Origin: Melghirimyces thermohalophilus
GTDB lineage: Bacteria > Bacillota > Bacilli > Thermoactinomycetales > DSM-45169
NCBI RefSeq assembly: GCF_900102685.1
Contig: NZ_FMZA01000010.1
Location: forward strand, 1-64,000
DNA: 64,000 nucleotides
Reading direction: 5' to 3'
Positions 56,367 through 64,000 of the stretch are shown here, piece by piece. Both the position numbers and the translations under genes were made by a program. The notes under the pieces were generated by a model. The model did no database searches. It saw only the letters and a list, made by a program, of their open reading frames with translations, and had not been told where the DNA came from. Within the stretch, counting starts at the first letter, position 1. Every line of letters begins with the position of its first letter.

Positions 56367-57008
56367 TTAAGGCAACTGGAAGGTACGATGACAAGCTTCA
56401 GCGACAAAGGGGTCATGGGTGACGATGATGATGGTTTTGCCTTCTCGATTAAAATTATTTAAAATTTCTAATATACCCTCGCGGTTCTCCGCATCCAATG
56501 AGCCCGTCGGCTCATCGGCCAGAATTAAGTCACAGGGCTTTAGCAGAATTCTCGCCATCGCCACCCGTTGCTGTTCCCCGCCGGAAAGTTCATGGATTTT
56601 TTGTTTGAAAGAAAGGTTTAACCCCACCTGTTCAAGGGCGTCTCTTTTCATCCTCTGCTTTTCCTTTTTGTTCTTTTTTGCATAGATCAATGGGATGTCC
56701 AAATTTTCATCAACCGTCCCATTATCGATTAACGCATAGTTTTGAAACAGATTGGAAAGTCGGGTTCGTAATATATGATGAGCTTTTCTGGAGTGGCTGC
56801 TCGGTTTTTCCTCGCCAAATAATTTGACTGTCCCTCCATCCGGGTTTTCCAACATGCCCATAATATTTAAGATCGTAGTTTTACCGGATCCGCTTTTTCC
56901 AGTGATAGCGACCATCTCTCTTTCATGGACAGTCAAGTCGATTTGGTTTAAGACGAGGTGATCACCGTATCGTTTCGTTACGTTTTTTAGCTCACAGACT
57001 GGTGGCAT
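56367..57008 (-). CDS. ABC transporter ATPase, lactococcin-972 export group
   Basis: 213 residues, apparently intact: Walker A ITGKSGSGKTTILNIMGMLE, LFQNYALIDNGTVDENLDIP (the group-specific Q-loop region), signature LSGGEQQRVAMARILLKP, Walker B LILADEPTGSLD. This is the ATPase of the bacteriocin-export/immunity systems of the lactococcin 972 type. It follows its membrane partner by five bases, with AAAGGAGG as ribosome site. That partner is broken, so the ATPase is probably non-functional. AT-rich and unlike its surroundings. Confidence 0.85.
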   Translation of the reverse strand: MPPVCELKNVTKRYGDHLVLNQIDLTVHEREMVAITGKSGSGKTTILNIMGMLENPDGGTVKLFGEEKPSSHSRKAHHILRTRLSNLFQNYALIDNGTVDENLDIPLIYAKKNKKEKQRMKRDALEQVGLNLSFKQKIHELSGGEQQRVAMARILLKPCDLILADEPTGSLDAENREGILEILNNFNREGKTIIIVTHDPFVAEACHRTFQLP

Positions 57009-57012
57009 ACAG

Positions 57013-58193
57013 TTATTCTCCTCCTTTTATTACCGAGACCTTGTTCCGTCGTTCCATCACAGTCAGAGAGAGAAAGGTGGCCAGCGTCTCCAAGCTCAGC
57101 AAACTGAAAATGACGAGGAGAACATGGGGATCTGTGATTCCGGTTATCCATCGTAGCCCCAAGATCCGATCTATCGCGAAACTGAGCACGACGAAGGCGA
57201 CTGATGTCACGAGCCACCAAATGAAAACCCTTCGATAGGTCATGAAGAAGCCGATTCCGAACAAACGTTGGACCACAAATCGTTTCTGGTGTTTATGGAA
57301 AAGAATTAATAGGTTTTGCACGATCAAATACGCAAATACGCTTGCTTAAGCCCAGCATGGAGAGAAGAGATGTGCGAATAGAGGCTTTTAACCGGGCCAC
57401 TTCTTGCGATAAAAATTGGGAAAAGGTGAATACACTATTTTGTTTGATCTGGTCATCGATTTGGTGCCGATCAAATTCTGGTTGTAGCTCTTTATAGGTG
57501 AGTCTTGGATCTTTGTCGACCAACTTGAGTTTTAAATGATCGTTCAGTCCACCGCCAAGGATCCCACTTCTATAGGTAAATAAATGGTTTTCCTCTGTTT
57601 TCACGTGAATGATGGGGTCGTGAATCATATTTTGTTCGGTTGGGAATACATCCGGATTGGAACTGAAAATGCGTTGCCCTTCAGCTAACCAGATGATTTT
57701 CAATTTTTGGCCCTGATCGGTCGTTAAGTAAAAATCTCTGATGTTTTCTCTTTCATAGAAGTGACGAATATCTTCTTCCCGATCTCGATATTGTTCGGGG
57801 ACGAGCAACACCCAGTCCTCACTCTTTTCTGATACTTGAATCGGCTGTCCTTCACGATCAACGACTGGAAAAGCCTTTAAATAATTAGGGTTAACTGTGA
57901 TTGAGCGAATATTGTTGGAATCACGATTCAATAACAGTGCATTTTCTTCATAATCGGTGGCATCGATGTATAAAGCCCCTCGGTGATTGAGAAAAGGATA
58001 GAGTTGATCTAGTGCTTGATCATCTCGATACATCTCCTTTTCAAATTCATCCCTCGTATAGGCAGTGCTATGGCCGATGGAAGGTTGCAGTAGACCATAG
58101 TCATCCATCTGACTCCAATGCTCTAGCTGTCCTTGTTGAGCATCGATCTGCTCCTGCTGGGCTCGCAATGAAAATTAATACTAGTTTATACAT
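57013..58193 (-). pseudogene. Bacteriocin-associated integral membrane protein, degraded
   Basis: Two pieces in different frames. 57293-58168 codes for the extracytoplasmic part (about 290 residues, e.g. HDPIIHVKTEENHLFTYRSG) and runs out of frame after SMLGLS; 57013-57345 continues with the C-terminal membrane segments (YLIVQNLLILFHKHQKRF onward). An ATG at 58193 with MYKLVLIFIA in a third register looks like the original signal/anchor. Full-length members of this family (bacteriocin-associated membrane protein, DUF1430) are about 650-700 residues, so much of the N-terminal half is deleted and at least two frame changes are present. Confidence 0.75.
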
Positions 58194-58544
58194 TTTAGGA
58201 AATCAACAAAATTAAAAAACATATTTTGACATTATTCGACGCTAAAACCCCCTTGTTTTCAAGTGATATCGAAAGATGTGATTAAAGTTTTCAGTCGGTT
58301 CCGATTCCGTGTCTTCTGTCTCTGGAACTTGGATGGTGAAAGAATCGTAAACAGTCGTTCAATATCAATTTGGGACCCGTTACCCACAGTGACTGTGCGG
58401 GGAAATGGTAACAGACTCTGGACTACCACCTCTGAGGAGTCATCTGGATGGTTGCCGCATTTTGTATCTTCCTTCGGAGAATAACAGCAAACTGTAAAAA
58501 GCGCTCACCACACCGGGTGAGCGCTTTTATCGCATGTGTAGTGA
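58194..58544. other. 350-base gap, AT-rich remnant DNA
   Basis: No gene with a ribosome site seen. A 73-codon frame at 58263-58484 has no recognisable family and low-quality composition. A lactococcin-972-like precursor was looked for and not found. The gap ends in the 58497 terminator. Confidence 0.5.
58497..58528. terminator. Bidirectional terminator after ynfA
   Basis: AAAAGCGCTCACC with GGTGAGCGCTTTT around a six-base loop; T-tract on both strands. It ends the minus-strand ynfA transcript. Confidence 0.82.
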
Positions 58545-58874
58545 TTATCCGTTCCGCGGAGCCCATAACATGATGATAACACCGGCCATGCAGAAGAGGG
58601 CACCCAGCCAGTCGTCACGGTCTGGAACCTTTTGATCGATTCCCCATCCCCACAGAATGGAGAGAATGACGAAGATGCCGCCGTAGGCAGCGTATACCCG
58701 TCCAAAGGATGGGAAGTTCTGGAGAGTGGGGATCACCCCATAGAGCACCAGGATCAGAGAGCCGATCACTCCGTACCCGATGGATGTTCCTTCTCGGATC
58801 CAGAGCCACACCAAATACCCGCCGCCGATCTCGGCCAGCCCGGCCAAGAGAAAGAGTGAAATCGATTGGATCAT
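58545..58874 (-). CDS. ynfA: YnfA family (UPF0060) small membrane protein
   Basis: 109 residues, four membrane helices, matching YnfA (LFLLAGLAEIGGGYLVWLWI; YAAYGGIFVILSILWGWGID; LGALFCMAGVIIMLWAPR), a small multidrug-resistance-like family. Start ATG 58874 follows AAGGAGG by ten bases. It overlaps the preceding EamA gene by ATGA. Confidence 0.92.
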   Translation of the reverse strand: MIQSISLFLLAGLAEIGGGYLVWLWIREGTSIGYGVIGSLILVLYGVIPTLQNFPSFGRVYAAYGGIFVILSILWGWGIDQKVPDRDDWLGALFCMAGVIIMLWAPRNG

Positions 58875-59821
58875 AGACGTTCGTCCTCCTTGCACTTTAT
58901 CGTTTGATGCTTTACCGCTTTTCTTGGTGTGTTTGTTCCCTGTATGGCCGGTCGTTCCCGAAACCGGATGAAGACATATACTCCGATGACGATCAAGAGG
59001 CCGCCCGTCCATTGCAATGGGCCAGGCTGTTCGCCAAATATCCAATAGGCAAGGAGAGAAGCGCCGACCGGTTCACCGAGGATGCTGACCGAGACGGTGG
59101 TGGCCGGCACCCATCGGATCACCCAGTTGAGCAGGCTGTGACCCAACAAGGTGGGGAAGAGGGCGAGTAGGAAGAAGAGGATCCAGTCCTGGGATGAATG
59201 AGCCAACAGCGGTTCTCCGGAAAAAAGACAGGCGATGGCTAACAACAGCCCGGCGGTCCCGTATACCAGGGTGGTGTAGGTAATGAGGGAGAGGCGCTGG
59301 CGCAGGTGCTGACCCGCTAGCCAATAGGCGGTGACCATTACCGCCCCCGACAGGGCGAGGAAGTCGCCGAACAGAGCGTTTCCTCCCAGAGCGAAGTCTC
59401 CCCAACCCAAAATCATCCCCCCGCTGACGGCCAGTCCCGCTCCGGCCAGCGCGGTGATATGGGTTCGTTCTCGAAATAAGAAGTAGGCACCTGCAAAGGC
59501 GAACACCGGTTGCAGCGTCACCAACACCACCGAGCTGGCCACGCTGGTGTATGACAGGGAGGCGAACCAGAGGGCGAAGTGGAGGGCCAGAAATACCCCC
59601 GACAGGAGGGTGAGCGCCCAGTCCCGTCCTTTCATCCAACGCAGCTCCTGGCGATGTCTCCACCAGAGCGGTAACATCAAGCCGGTAGCCAGCAACAGGC
59701 GCCAGGCGGCGACGACGGTGGAGGAGGCGGCTGCCAGCTTAACCAGGATGGCGGAGAAGGAGATAAACAAGACTCCAATCCCCAGGGCGAGGTAAGGGTG
59801 AATCGGGGGGCGATGGGACAT
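58871..59821 (-). CDS. EamA/DMT-family transporter
   Basis: 316 residues, ten helices in two EamA repeats (GVLFISFSAILVKLAAASST near 14; PATTVSVSILGEPVGASLLA near 240). ATG 59821 is behind GAAGGAGG; an upstream in-frame ATG at 59923 has no ribosome site. Exporter of unknown substrate. Co-translated with ynfA. Confidence 0.9.
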   Translation of the reverse strand: MSHRPPIHPYLALGIGVLFISFSAILVKLAAASSTVVAAWRLLLATGLMLPLWWRHRQELRWMKGRDWALTLLSGVFLALHFALWFASLSYTSVASSVVLVTLQPVFAFAGAYFLFRERTHITALAGAGLAVSGGMILGWGDFALGGNALFGDFLALSGAVMVTAYWLAGQHLRQRLSLITYTTLVYGTAGLLLAIACLFSGEPLLAHSSQDWILFFLLALFPTLLGHSLLNWVIRWVPATTVSVSILGEPVGASLLAYWIFGEQPGPLQWTGGLLIVIGVYVFIRFRERPAIQGTNTPRKAVKHQTIKCKEDERL

Positions 59822-59989
59822 ATGACTTCCTCCTTCTGTGTGGTTGCAGCTGGAAGTACATACCGGCCCATGGTAAAATGGTGTTGCTTTATGTAAGGGC
59901 TCGACTGCACTGTTATCGCCCATTATATCCCGGGTCTTCGTTCTTGGACAATGACGCGGGATGGTAACTTCGATATATGGAGGTCCATG

Positions 59990-62638
59990 ATGGACAAACT
60001 GGTTTTGATCGACGGAAATAGTATCGCCTATCGGGCGTTTTTCGCCCTTCCGCTGCTACAGAACAACAAGGGTACCTACACCAATGCGGTGTACGGCTTC
60101 GCCATGATGCTGATGAAGGTGCTGGAGGAAGAAAAACCGAGTCACGTGCTGGTGGCCTTTGATGCCGGTAAGATGACTTTCCGGCATCGGGACTATAAGG
60201 ATTATAAAGGAAAACGGGACAAGACCCCCGACGAGTTTTCCGAGCAGATCCCGCTGATGAAGGAGCTGTTGGATCGTTTCGGCATCCGCCACTTTGAACT
60301 GCACCAATACGAGGCGGATGATATTATCGGGACACTGTCAAGAAAAGCGGATCAAGAAGGCTTTTCGGTGACGATCGTGACAGGGGACAAAGATCTTTTG
60401 CAATTGGTGACTGACAAGGTCCATCTCCTGATGACGAAAAAAGGCGTCACCGACACAGATCGTTACGATCCGAAAAAGATTGATGAGAAATACGGCTTGA
60501 AGCCGGAGCAGATCATCGACTTGAAGGGTTTGATGGGAGACCCCTCCGACAACATTCCCGGGATCCCCGGCGTGGGGGAGAAGACCGCCCTGAAGCTTTT
60601 GAAGCAATTTGAATCTGTGGAAGGGGTTCTGGATAACATCGAGGATCTCCCCGGCAAAAAGCTGAAGGAGAAGGTGGCCGATAACCGGCGTGACGCGGTC
60701 TTGAGTAAAGAGTTGGCCACGATTATGTGTGAGGTGCCCCTCGACTTCAGCCTGGATGATTTGAAATATGAAGGCTTCTCTATCGATCGCGTGTCGCCGT
60801 TGTTGAAAGAGCTGGAGTTTAAATCCCTATTGGAACGGATCGGCGGGGCGGGATCGTCGGCAGATGAGGCAGAGGAGATGGAGAATATCTCCGTGAAGAG
60901 GGTCCAACCCGATGAGACGGCGGAGTGGGAATCCTTCCTGCAACAATCCCCTCTGACGCTTTATTTGGAGATGAGCAGTGAGAATTACCATCGAGCCGAC
61001 CTGTTGGGGGTGGCGCTCTCTGACGGTGAACAACATCTCTTTCTCGATTGGGAAACGGCTGCTGGCTGGGAGGCTTTTGCCCAGTGGCTGCAGGATCCGG
61101 AGCGGGAAAAGTGGTGCTATGACATCAAAGGTAACCAGGTGGCCTTGAGGAGACAGGGGTTAAGCTCCGACGGCTACAGCTTTGATGTCATGTTGGCCTC
61201 CTATCTGATCAATGCCTCCGATTCCGCCCATCAACTCTCTGACATCGCCCAGCGACGGCAGATCGGTGGGTTGCCGGAGGATGAGGCGGTTTACGGGAAG
61301 GGAGCGAAACGGCGCCAATTGACCGGTCAGGAACTGGCGGAGCATTTGGCTCGTAAGGTCCACACGATACATCAGCTGAAGCCGATTCTGGAAAAGGAAC
61401 TTCAGGAAAATCACCTGGACGCCCTCTTTTTTGAGTTGGAACTACCTATCACCCACGTTCTGGCCCGCATGGAGCTCGCTGGAGTCCAGGTGGACCGGGA
61501 GCGGCTTCAACAGCTGGGTGAGGAGCTGCGGGAGCACCTGGAGGAATTGACAGCGAGGATTTATGAGCTGGCCGGGACCGAGTTTAATATCAACTCACCT
61601 AAACAATTAGGGGAAATTCTGTTTGACAAATTGGGGCTCCCAGTGATCAAAAAGACGAAAACCGGTTACTCCACCAGTGCTGAGGTGCTGGAAAAGCTGG
61701 CGCCACAGCATGATATTGCCGAAGAGATTTTGCATTATCGGCAGGTGGTGAAGTTGATCGGGACTTACGTAGACGGCTTGCTGAAAGAGATCTATCCCTC
61801 GACGGGGAAAATCCACACCCGTTTCCATCAGGCGATCACCGCCACCGGCCGCCTGTCCAGCTCCGACCCCAATCTGCAGAACATTCCCGTTCGGCTGGAA
61901 GAGGGGCGTCGCCTGCGTCAGGTGTTTGTACCCTCTGAGGAAAATTGGTTGATACTGTCGGCGGATTACTCCCAGATCGAGTTGCGGGTATTGGCTCACC
62001 TGTCCGGGGATGAAAAACTGATCGAAGCTTTTCAAAAGGGTATGGACGTTCACACCAAGACGGCGATGGACGTGTTCGGCGTCTCCGCTGAGGAAGTGAC
62101 CCCGCTTATGCGCCGGCAAGCCAAAGCGGTCAACTTTGGGATTGTCTACGGGATCAGCGACTACGGATTGTCCCAAAATCTAAATATCCCCCGCAAGGAG
62201 GCAGGGGAGTTTATCCGTCGCTATTTTGACAGCTACCCCGGTGTGAAGCAGTATATGGATGATATCATACAAAAGGCGAAACAAGATGGGTATGTCTCCA
62301 CGATGCTGCACCGGCGGCGTCAACTGCCGGAGATTAACTCCCGCAACTTTAACCGGCGAAGCTTTGCGGAACGGACGGCGATGAACACCCCCATTCAGGG
62401 CTCAGCTGCAGATATCATCAAAAAAGCGATGGTCCAAATGGACGAGGTGTTAAGGCGAGAAGGGTGGAAAGCCCGTCTTCTCCTTCAGGTGCACGACGAA
62501 TTGATCTTCGAAGTGCCGGAGGAGGAAACGGATGCCTTGTCAGAGCGGGTCCGCCGTGTGATGGAGGGACCGGTGGAGCTTGCCGTTCCCCTGAAAGTGG
62601 ACGTTAACACCGGTCGGACCTGGTACGAAGCGAAGTAA
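59990..62638 (+). CDS. polA: DNA polymerase I
   Basis: 882 residues. 5'-3' exonuclease (1-290: KLVLIDGNSIAYRAFFALPL; GVPGVGEKTALKLL region), a proofreading-like domain that has lost its DxE site (LTLYLEMSSE where E. coli has FDTE), and the A-family polymerase (SADYSQIELRVLAHLSGDEK; RRQAKAVNFGIVYGISDYGL; LLLQVHDELIFEVP). ATG 59990 is six bases after GGAGG. Confidence 0.96.
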   Translation: MDKLVLIDGNSIAYRAFFALPLLQNNKGTYTNAVYGFAMMLMKVLEEEKPSHVLVAFDAGKMTFRHRDYKDYKGKRDKTPDEFSEQIPLMKELLDRFGIRHFELHQYEADDIIGTLSRKADQEGFSVTIVTGDKDLLQLVTDKVHLLMTKKGVTDTDRYDPKKIDEKYGLKPEQIIDLKGLMGDPSDNIPGIPGVGEKTALKLLKQFESVEGVLDNIEDLPGKKLKEKVADNRRDAVLSKELATIMCEVPLDFSLDDLKYEGFSIDRVSPLLKELEFKSLLERIGGAGSSADEAEEMENISVKRVQPDETAEWESFLQQSPLTLYLEMSSENYHRADLLGVALSDGEQHLFLDWETAAGWEAFAQWLQDPEREKWCYDIKGNQVALRRQGLSSDGYSFDVMLASYLINASDSAHQLSDIAQRRQIGGLPEDEAVYGKGAKRRQLTGQELAEHLARKVHTIHQLKPILEKELQENHLDALFFELELPITHVLARMELAGVQVDRERLQQLGEELREHLEELTARIYELAGTEFNINSPKQLGEILFDKLGLPVIKKTKTGYSTSAEVLEKLAPQHDIAEEILHYRQVVKLIGTYVDGLLKEIYPSTGKIHTRFHQAITATGRLSSSDPNLQNIPVRLEEGRRLRQVFVPSEENWLILSADYSQIELRVLAHLSGDEKLIEAFQKGMDVHTKTAMDVFGVSAEEVTPLMRRQAKAVNFGIVYGISDYGLSQNLNIPRKEAGEFIRRYFDSYPGVKQYMDDIIQKAKQDGYVSTMLHRRRQLPEINSRNFNRRSFAERTAMNTPIQGSAADIIKKAMVQMDEVLRREGWKARLLLQVHDELIFEVPEEETDALSERVRRVMEGPVELAVPLKVDVNTGRTWYEAK

Positions 62639-62658
62639 CACCAGGGAGAGGGGAAACC

Positions 62659-63483
62659 ATGCCGGAACTGCCTGAAGTGGAAACTATAAAACGGACCTTG
62701 GAACATCAGATTGTGGGAAAAACAGTGGACGAGGTTTCGGTGTTCCTGCCCCGGATCATCAAAGAGCCCCCGGATCCGGAGCTGTTTGGAGAAATGCTGC
62801 AAGGGCGGACAGTAAAAGGAGTGGGACGTCGCGGGAAATTCCTTCTCATCCATTTGGACCCATGGGTGTTGGTCTCCCACCTGCGCATGGAAGGGCGCTA
62901 CTGTATGGAATCCAGTGAAGCCCCGGTAGAGAAGCACACCCATGTGATTTTTCGGTTTACAGACAAAACGGAACTCCGTTATCGCGACGTCCGTCAATTC
63001 GGAACCATGCATCTGTGGCCCAAGGGGGAGGAGTTGGAACGGCTGCCGCTGGTGAAGTTGGGACCGGAGCCCCTATCGGAGGCGTTTACCCCGGAGATGT
63101 TTGCGCAGAGATTGAGGAGCCGGAAAACCCGGATGAAGGCCCTCCTGTTAAATCAGGAATTCCTGAGCGGGCTTGGCAATATCTATGTGGATGAGTCCCT
63201 CTTTTCTGCAGGCATCCATCCGGAACGTCCGGTGCAGTCGCTCACTGACGACGAGGTGAAACGTCTCTATACCAGCATTCGTTCCACTCTAGTGAAAGCG
63301 ATCGAAGCGGGGGGCTCCTCCGTTCGAAGTTATGTGAATGGTAATGGTGAGATGGGAATGTTTCAGTTACGTATCCAGGTGTACGGGCGCCGGGGCGAAC
63401 CCTGTCCCCGCTGTGGCGAACCGATCGAACGCCGGGTGGTGGCGGGAAGAGGTACTCATCTGTGTCCCCGATGCCAGCGATGA
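62659..63483 (+). CDS. mutM: Formamidopyrimidine-DNA glycosylase
   Basis: 274 residues. N-terminal PELPEVETIKRTLE gives the catalytic Pro1 and Glu2, Lys in GVGRRGKFLLIHL, H2TH region GNIYVDESLFSAGIHPERP, and C-terminal zinc finger CPRCGEPIERRVVAGRGTHL and CPRCQ. Repairs 8-oxoguanine. polA-mutM-coaE order as in Bacillus, but ytaF is missing. Confidence 0.96.
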   Translation: MPELPEVETIKRTLEHQIVGKTVDEVSVFLPRIIKEPPDPELFGEMLQGRTVKGVGRRGKFLLIHLDPWVLVSHLRMEGRYCMESSEAPVEKHTHVIFRFTDKTELRYRDVRQFGTMHLWPKGEELERLPLVKLGPEPLSEAFTPEMFAQRLRSRKTRMKALLLNQEFLSGLGNIYVDESLFSAGIHPERPVQSLTDDEVKRLYTSIRSTLVKAIEAGGSSVRSYVNGNGEMGMFQLRIQVYGRRGEPCPRCGEPIERRVVAGRGTHLCPRCQR

Positions 63484-63516
63484 TGAACACAAACTGCAGC
63501 AAAGGAGGGGGCGCCT

Positions 63517-64000
63517 ATGAGGGTGGGTTTGACTGGCGGGATCGCCACTGGAAAAAGCACTGTGTCCCGCATGCTGCGACAGCGGGGGGCGGCGATTGTC
63601 GACGCCGATCAGGCGGCACGGGCTGTGGTGATGCCCGGTTCCGAAGGCATTCGCAAGGTGCGGGAAGCCTTCGGAGATCAAGTGATTGCAGCAGACGGCA
63701 ATCTGGACCGGGCTGCCCTTCGGAACATCGTGTTTCAGGATGAAGCAGCTCGGAATAAATTGAACGGCATTCTTCATCCGCTGATTATCGAACACATGGA
63801 GGAAGAAGTGGCTCGGTACCAACAAGCGGAAGAGGAACGCCCCGTCATTCTGGACGTTCCACTTTTGATTGAGGAAAACTTGACCGAATTGGCGGAGCTC
63901 GTCGTCGTGGTATACCTTCCCGAGGACCTGCAATTGAAACGGTTGATGGAACGAGATGGGATTTCGGCGGCTGAGGCCCGGCGCATGGTTGGGGCCCAAA
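63517..64000 (+). CDS. coaE: Dephospho-CoA kinase (partial, runs off the window)
   Basis: First 161 codons. Last step of CoA synthesis: phosphorylation of dephospho-CoA. P-loop GLTGGIATGKSTVSRML at the N-terminus, DADQAARAVVMPGSEGIRKV near 29 and VILDVPLLIEENLTELAE near 110. ATG with AAAGGAGG upstream. The usual P-loop is GGIGSGKST; here GGIATGKST. The 3' end lies beyond position 64000. Confidence 0.93.
   Translation, partial: MRVGLTGGIATGKSTVSRMLRQRGAAIVDADQAARAVVMPGSEGIRKVREAFGDQVIAADGNLDRAALRNIVFQDEAARNKLNGILHPLIIEHMEEEVARYQQAEEERPVILDVPLLIEENLTELAELVVVVYLPEDLQLKRLMERDGISAAEARRMVGAQ

Noticed and set aside
57013-57345. Programmed frameshift joining the two parts of the bacteriocin-associated membrane protein
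   Set aside because: No slippery heptamer or stimulatory structure was seen at the junction and the N-terminal part is also damaged, so decay is simpler.
58194-58544. A lactococcin-972-like precursor gene
   Set aside because: No frame on either strand showed a signal peptide followed by the family's glycine/tryptophan/tyrosine pattern.

Overview
This is a low-to-mid GC, spore-forming member of the Bacillales. The gene order around dnaE, accDA, pfkA, pyk, citZ-icd-mdh, phoPR, polA-mutM-coaE follows the Bacillus subtilis ytkL-to-coaE backbone closely. The sporulation genes (spoVR, ytrH, ytrI, four YheC/YheD-type ATP-grasp genes) and a decapeptide-repeat protein with a WIAG-type tail suggest the Thermoactinomycetaceae, or a relative such as Paenibacillaceae. 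That placement is inference from gene content, not a phylogeny.

Layout. 0-6.6 kb: an alanine/sodium symporter, type 2 IPP isomerase, an orphan SdpR/SdpI-like regulator and immunity pair, an EamA transporter and spoVR, with a possible RNA pseudoknot in the spoVR leader. 6.6-15.5 kb (minus strand): a 1012-residue protein with about 65 ten-residue repeats, a GNAT protein and four tandem YheC/YheD paralogues behind a good sigma-K promoter match; this is a spore-surface gene island. 15.7-23 kb: yheA, ytkL, ytoI, an opuAA-opuAB pair lacking opuAC, and a minus-strand set (two YtpI-like proteins, a small protein, ytrI, ytrH). 23-27 kb: dnaE and pgpA.

27.4-35.1 kb: a complete assimilatory sulfate module behind a SAM riboswitch: yezD, cysH, a PiT/CysP permease, sat, cysC, sulfite reductase, a DUF3906 protein, sumT and precorrin-2 dehydrogenase (siroheme for the reductase). 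It sits inside the otherwise conserved dnaE-to-malic enzyme backbone. 35.2-42 kb: malic enzyme with a FadR-type operator in its leader, a FadR-family regulator, accD, accA, pfkA, pyk: pyruvate/malonyl-CoA supply. 42-51 kb: a 24-residue basic micro-ORF, a thioesterase, fxsA, ytvI, citZ-icd-mdh and phoPR.

51-58 kb: pstSCAB-phoU behind a row of PhoP-box-like hexamers, then a minus-strand CYCXC/PCYCGC lipoprotein gene that has an in-frame TGA exactly where a UxxC selenocysteine would sit, followed by a SECIS-like hairpin. This is the most interesting item in the window. Next comes a decayed, AT-rich lactococcin-972-type export/immunity locus. 58.5-64 kb: ynfA, an EamA transporter, polA, mutM and the start of coaE, cut by the window edge. 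No tRNA, rRNA, CRISPR array or intact insertion sequence was recognised.
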